A DNA stretch of 64,000 bases, taken from contig NC_084759.1 of NCBI RefSeq assembly GCF_028858725.1, forward strand, positions 135,328,171 through 135,392,170. Reading direction: 5' to 3'. The position numbers and the translations under genes were made by a program. The first letter of the stretch is position 1; each line of letters opens with the position of its first letter. This stretch comes from Colius striatus (lineage: Eukaryota > Chordata > Aves > Coliiformes > Coliidae). Below, one piece after another: positions 59,901-64,000 of this stretch. The notes below the pieces were generated by a model. The model worked only from the letters and a program-made list of their open reading frames with translations, was not told the DNA's origin and ran no database searches.

Positions 59901-62155
59901 GCTTGTCTCAGCTTGTTTGATGCTCTCTGCTAATAAGGAAATCTTACTATTTACCTTGAGGATGATCCCACCACCTCACAACTGCTGGTGGGCCTTGGTA
60001 GCTTATATATTCTCAAAGTTAAAATATCACTGAATTTACTGTATAACGTTTAGGATGGGGCAAATTTGAGTAGCGTAAATATGTGGCTGGTGGGATTATA
60101 CTCAGCCTAGCACTTGGTATCATAAGGGAAGCTTCCTGTCAGAGTAAGGAGCTGGTGACTTGATTTGTGCTCAAAGATCTGTATCCGTGAAGTATCCAGA
60201 AGCCCAGAGTATTTTAATGCAAATGTGAAGAAGCCTTTGAATTAATGACTACGCATTAATTTAACAAAAGTATTTAGCTCTAGCACATTGAGGTGTTTCG
60301 AGATTTGAGGACGTGCACCTTGTTTGCCCATGTTCAGAATTTTCTGTGCAAATGGCATGGTAGAAACAACCATTAAAATGAAGTTGGGAACTCATTGAGC
60401 AGCCCTTCCACAGAATCTAGAAGCTTTTGTGTTGTGTGTGTTGACTTTTCATCAGTTTTCATATCAATGCATCATTTGGGTTGGCACTTAATGTTTTTGA
60501 CCAGCTCGTTTATTTCAGCTTGTTCTCAAACCGCTGCACACATGAGATATTTCTAAGGAAATTTTAATTAAAGTGAATGGCAATTTAATAATAATTTATA
60601 AACAAATCTGAGCACAGAAAAAAAGAGGAAAAAGCCAATTAAGCTTTGCATGATGCTTTTTTTTCCAGAATCCCAACAACTCATTTTCCCTCCTAATGAT
60701 ACGCAAAATGATTGTTTGCACATTTCATTGAGATCATAGAGACAGATGATGATTCAATTTGCCATTGGGACCTGAAGTTTTCACAGAGAAGGTTCTACCA
60801 AAGGCAGCTGCTCTCCAGATACTCTTCTGGTCCCAGCTGTGAATGTGTGGATTTAAAGATGAACAGCTTCTCCTCATGTAAAGCCCTGTAGATGACAGCA
60901 AACCATCAAAGCTGTTTGTGGTACACCAGCATTATATGCAGAACTGGGCAAGTTTGCCTGTTATGCAGGCATTTTCCCACTCACCGCGTTAGGGAGAACT
61001 ACAACACTCAAATAGTTTTCCAGGGGGGGAGGCACAAAATACAAAAGTGAGATCCAGCTATCCTAAAATCGCTGATCAGGGCAGATACCTCAGTTATCAA
61101 ACATCTGCATTCGAGTCCTTTCTCTGCCTCTTTCACACCACAGATGGGAACGTGGGTTTCCCACATCCCAGACTTGTGGTTTTACCATCGGGCTACTTGT
61201 TCTTTGAAAGCAGGTCTTGGTTTTTATATCTGCTTACGTGAGGTGGCCCACTTAATAAGCAAACTGAATCACTCAGGTTTAACACTCATTTTGTGTTACA
61301 GCATCTGGTGTATTTTTGCGACTCTTTTTAATTGAAACTGTTGGGAAACCATCTAATAATATTTAACACAAAAAGGAGCAAGTTATGGAACATCTACATC
61401 CCTGAAATAAAAGAAATGGGGGATCATAAAGAGTTTCTCAATTTAATTTTCTCTGCAGTTCATGACAGGATCTAACCTCCTTCTGCATGAGTATCCTTAC
61501 AGAAGCTCCCATAGCAGTCCACTGGCCATTTGTCACTGCTTCCAGTGACAGAAAAAGACTTGTTTCAAGAACACAATAAAAGCTTGTCTAATCTCTTGCA
61601 GTCTCTGCCTGAAGAAACGCCTTTTTTCACACAACAGCTGAAAGATGTGTTTGTTTTCCACTGGAGACTTAACACCTTAGCATCAGGGAGCAGTGCTGAA
61701 CACCACCACAGGGGCTTTGGCTTATTTATGTGAATTAATCACAGGAATACACTTGCTAAATGAGACAGCATAGTCTCAAAGGGTTAATGCCTTGGATGCT
61801 CAGCTGGGTATGGCCCAAAAGCAGAGCCCCTTAGATGCACACTGTGAATGAAAGAGGCTGGAAGTTGTCACACACACTTGCAGAGAACAAAGCTCCAGCC
61901 TCTGAAATTAAAACTCTTGTACACCAGATGTGTAGAGGCAACACATTTATTTTTTGACCTTCCCATTTAAAGACAGAAAGCAAAACTGGCGAAATTAATC
62001 CCTTGTGTTAGCCAGTCGATATCAGTGCAGTTACCCTCAGAATATGCTGCTTTAGGAATAAGGGTTCACTATCTTTGCCCGAGACCTGGTGACATGTTTC
62101 CGAAAAAATCTTAATGCTTGGGATGTAACACAGGCGTATAAAAGATGTTACAGTG
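56941..62155. other. Unique sequence with a conserved-element-like block
   Basis: About 5.2 kb with no gene recognised. The phrase near 58190-58235 (GGGCCTAATCAG, AACTTCAGTGGGCTTTGGAT) resembles old amniote repeat wording. An AT-rich regulatory-looking block lies at 60480-60790. Confidence 0.45.
60480..60790. promoter_or_regulatory. Candidate conserved enhancer-like block
   Basis: Dense homeodomain-type motifs (TTTTAATTAAAGTG, CAATTTAATAATAATTTATA, GCCAATTAAGC, CTAATGATACG) sit in non-repetitive sequence about 2.5 kb from the 63-kb CpG island. This is texture-based inference without comparative evidence. Confidence 0.25.
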
Positions 62156-62727
62156 TATCACTCTGACTTGTATCAGAATAAATGTGACCAGCAGGATCAG
62201 GAAACTGATTGTCCTTCTGTACTCTGTGCAGGTGAGGCTGCGTCGTGAATACTGTTTAGTTCTGGGGCCCAGAAAGGCATTGAGGTACTGGATGTGTCCA
62301 GAGATGGGCAACAAAGCTGGTCAAGGGCCTTGGAGAACAGGTTTTATAAGGACTGGATGAGGGAGCTGGGGATGTTTAACCTAAATAAGGCTGAGAGGAG
62401 ACCTTATCACTCTCTACAACTACCTGTAGTGAGGTGCGGGTCAGTCTCTTCTCTCCAGTAATGAATGATAGAACAAAATGAAACAGGCTCAAGTTGCACA
62501 AGGGGAGGTTTAGATTGGAGATTAGGAAGAACTTGTTAACTGAGAGGGTTGTTAAGCATTGGAATGGGCTGCCCAGGGAGGTGGTAGAGTTCCCATCCCT
62601 AGAGACATTTAAAAGACCTGCAGAAGAGGTGCTGAGGGACTGAGTTTAGTGATGGGTTGGGCACTGTTGGGTTAGGACTTGATGATCTTAAAAGTCTTTT
62701 CCAACCAAAATGATTCTATGATTCTAA
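62156..62727 (+). mobile_element. CR1 LINE 3' fragment, older subfamily
   Basis: Plus-strand CR1 starting near ACTTGTATCAGAATAAATGT, with CCAGAGATGGGCAACAAAGC, GCTGGGGATGTTTAACCTAA, GGAGGTTTAGATTGGAGATT and the end TTCTATGATTCTA. Its near-3' words (GGGTTGGGCACTGTTGGGTT, GGACTTGATGATCTTAAAAG) match the split copy at 5041-6186, so both belong to one subfamily. Confidence 0.9.
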
Positions 62728-63019
62728 TCAGCACAATAGAGACTATCAGTTACGGGAAATTACACTTTTGGCCCTTTAATAACAACAAAACAAATCAGGC
62801 TCCATTATGCAATTGTTATTTGGCTACCAAAAACCTCCTGTGTTAACTAACTTTTATATAAAGTAGCATTAAAGCCTTGCATTTTATTTTGCAACGAGCT
62901 TCAGCCGACCAACTTTAACGGGTGCTGCAAGGCCTGGAGCCAGCAAAGCTGGCATCTTCATGCCCGGCTACAGATAAAAAACTCGCTTTTTATATTTAGC
63001 CAGGTATCGTCTCACACCT
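62728..63019. other. Spacer before the third CpG island
   Basis: About 290 bp of unique sequence that grades from AT-rich into the CpG island. Nothing else is seen. Confidence 0.5.
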
Positions 63020-63051
63020 ACCCCGGGCCGGGCCACCAACGCGCTCCCCTC

Positions 63052-63062
63052 ATGATGAACCG
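63052..63062 (+). other. Candidate plus-strand short coding exon (MMNR)
   Basis: ATGATGAACCG is followed by GTAAGA, a good donor, at the leading edge of the CpG island. It competes with the minus-strand candidate at 63399-63434. Evidence is limited to the start and donor motifs. Confidence 0.2.
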
Positions 63063-63398
63063 GTAAGAAAAGCCTCAGGGCGGCCCTTAAGCCTCGTTCC
63101 TTCAGTTCCCCGGACAGCTCCTCGTCAGCGACTGGCGGGGGGGAAGACTAGAAATAACGAGGAAACGCTGGAATTGTACTTATTTCCCTTCACCGCCCTG
63201 AAGCGAACACTTCCCGGACGGACTTTCCCTCAGAGAAGGTTGCCACCGCCTTCTCCACCTCCTCCCGCCGCGCTGCCTCTGCGGCCGGAGGGAGGGGCCG
63301 GGGCTGCCGCAAGGGGCGGGAGAGCTCGGAGCGCATCGATCGCGCCCGCCCGCCCGCCCATCTATTCATCCACCCTCTCGGCGCTCGGCCTCCCTCAC

Positions 63399-63434
63399 CA
63401 GCTCCAGCCCCAGCCCTCCCCCGTCCCCCGCCAT
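63399..63434 (-). other. Candidate minus-strand first coding exon
   Basis: On the minus strand, GAAATGGCG gives a good start context (purine at -3, G at +4). It is followed by twelve codons, MAGDGGGLGLEL, ending exactly at a donor CTG|GTGAGG. If real, the gene body would extend leftwards into this window and much of it would be intron. No gene can be named from twelve glycine-rich residues. Confidence 0.27.
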
Positions 63435-64000
63435 TTCGGACCGGGACGGAAAGGGACGCGGAGCGGCCGCCGCGGCGGGGCGGGCAAAGGGAGGGAGGCG
63501 CCGGCGTGCTCCCGCGGCCCGCTGTAGCGCCAGGAAGGTACCCGCCTCTCCCTCATACCCCCGCTCAACCGGGACTGAGCCGCCGCGCTTGCTTTCTTTC
63601 CCCCCACCCTTTTCCCTTCGAGGTGGGGCAGGGGGAAGCGGTGTGGCTTGCCCTGAGCTGGGAATCCCCTCCCCCGTCCCCCTTCTTCCTCCGCGGAGGG
63701 GCAGGAACGGCCGCTTCCCGGCGCCTGTCCCACTGCCGCCTGCGGGGCTGCGCCTTTTGCTTCGACTCTCCCCCTCCGCCGGCATCCTTGGGAGCAGCCT
63801 TCGCCTGCCCCTCCACCGTCTTTCCCCGCGGCGCGGGCGGCGGCTCGGCGGCCGCGGGAGGGGGCGGCGGGACAGGTGGCCAACGCCCTCTGGGAGCCCA
63901 GCACCCGGCCGCTTATGCCCCCACCCCTTCCCCTTTGCCTCATATAGATATATATTCTCTTCCTCCCTTCCCTCCCCAGTCCTGAAGTCCCCCGCGCGTG

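Larger units (their letters stand above)
63020..64000. promoter_or_regulatory. CpG island, extends past the window end
   Basis: Nearly 1 kb of dense CpG and GC (for example GGAGCGGCCGCCGCGGCGGG), with no TATA box in the core. Candidate first-exon donors occur on both strands: plus AACCG|GTAAGA (GT at 63063) after an ATGATG, plus CAGGAAG|GTACCC (GT at 63538), and minus GAGCTG|GTGAGG (GT at 63398-63397). Direction is therefore undecided. Long GC-rich open frames across it are composition artefacts. Confidence 0.85.

Noticed and set aside
63366..63985. Several ORFs of 117-182 codons on both strands in the 63-kb island
   Set aside because: Overlapping frames on both strands with Gly/Arg/Pro/Ala bias are expected where GC is high and stop codons are rare.
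1..64000. CRISPR array, bacterial operon, phage or plasmid features
   Set aside because: No regularly spaced identical repeats, no ribosome-binding-site-led gene strings, and abundant avian retrotransposons identify the DNA as eukaryotic.

Overview
This window looks like gene-poor nuclear DNA from a bird. The diagnostic sign is at least a dozen copies of the avian LINE CR1, many ending in the octamer-like tail ATTCTATGATTCTATGA. There is also a solo LTR of an avian endogenous retrovirus and a few ancient amniote SINE (MIR) remnants. The sequence is AT-leaning with intron or intergenic texture, broken by three CpG islands. I recognise no intact protein-coding gene. The species cannot be fixed from the sequence alone.

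Layout. 1-2.4 kb: featureless. 2.4-6.2 kb: a CR1 cluster, made of a 2.2-kb minus-strand copy with a broken reverse transcriptase and a plus-strand copy split by a later minus-strand CR1. 6.2-12.4 kb: mostly unique sequence with two faint ancient CR1 relics, a possible poly(A) site near 8.0 kb and a conserved-element-like block near 9.2-9.5 kb. 12.385-13.027 kb: a solo LTR flanked by the 5-bp duplication GTATC and itself interrupted by a CR1 tail. 13.13-13.46 kb: the first CpG island, with a candidate short coding exon (MAAAR-). 13.85-14.26 kb: another CR1. 14.3-24.5 kb: unique sequence. 24.5-25.5 kb: the second CpG island, with GC boxes, an octamer, a CCAAT box and tandem TATA boxes in textbook order on the plus strand, followed by a candidate first exon with a strong donor at 25527. 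25.5-40.2 kb: long unique sequence with three MIR relics and simple repeats. 40.2-41.7 kb: two CR1 pieces. 41.7-62.2 kb: unique sequence with four small or medium CR1 pieces and AT-rich blocks that resemble conserved enhancers. 62.16-62.73 kb: CR1. 63.02-64.0 kb: the third CpG island, running off the window edge, with candidate first-exon donors on both strands.

How it fits together. The simplest reading is that three promoters (about 13.3, 25.0 and 63.4 kb) drive transcripts whose body exons lie in the intervening unique DNA or outside the window. The rest is intron or intergenic DNA with accumulated retrotransposons. No operon, phage, CRISPR or bacterial system is present, and I found no convincing undescribed biological system. 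The best leads are the TATA/CCAAT/octamer promoter, the solo LTR lying about 100 bp upstream of a CpG-island promoter, the nested retrotransposons that give a relative chronology, a hairpin plus AATAAA element near 45.4 kb, and two unusually long minus-strand ORFs (209 and 196 codons).
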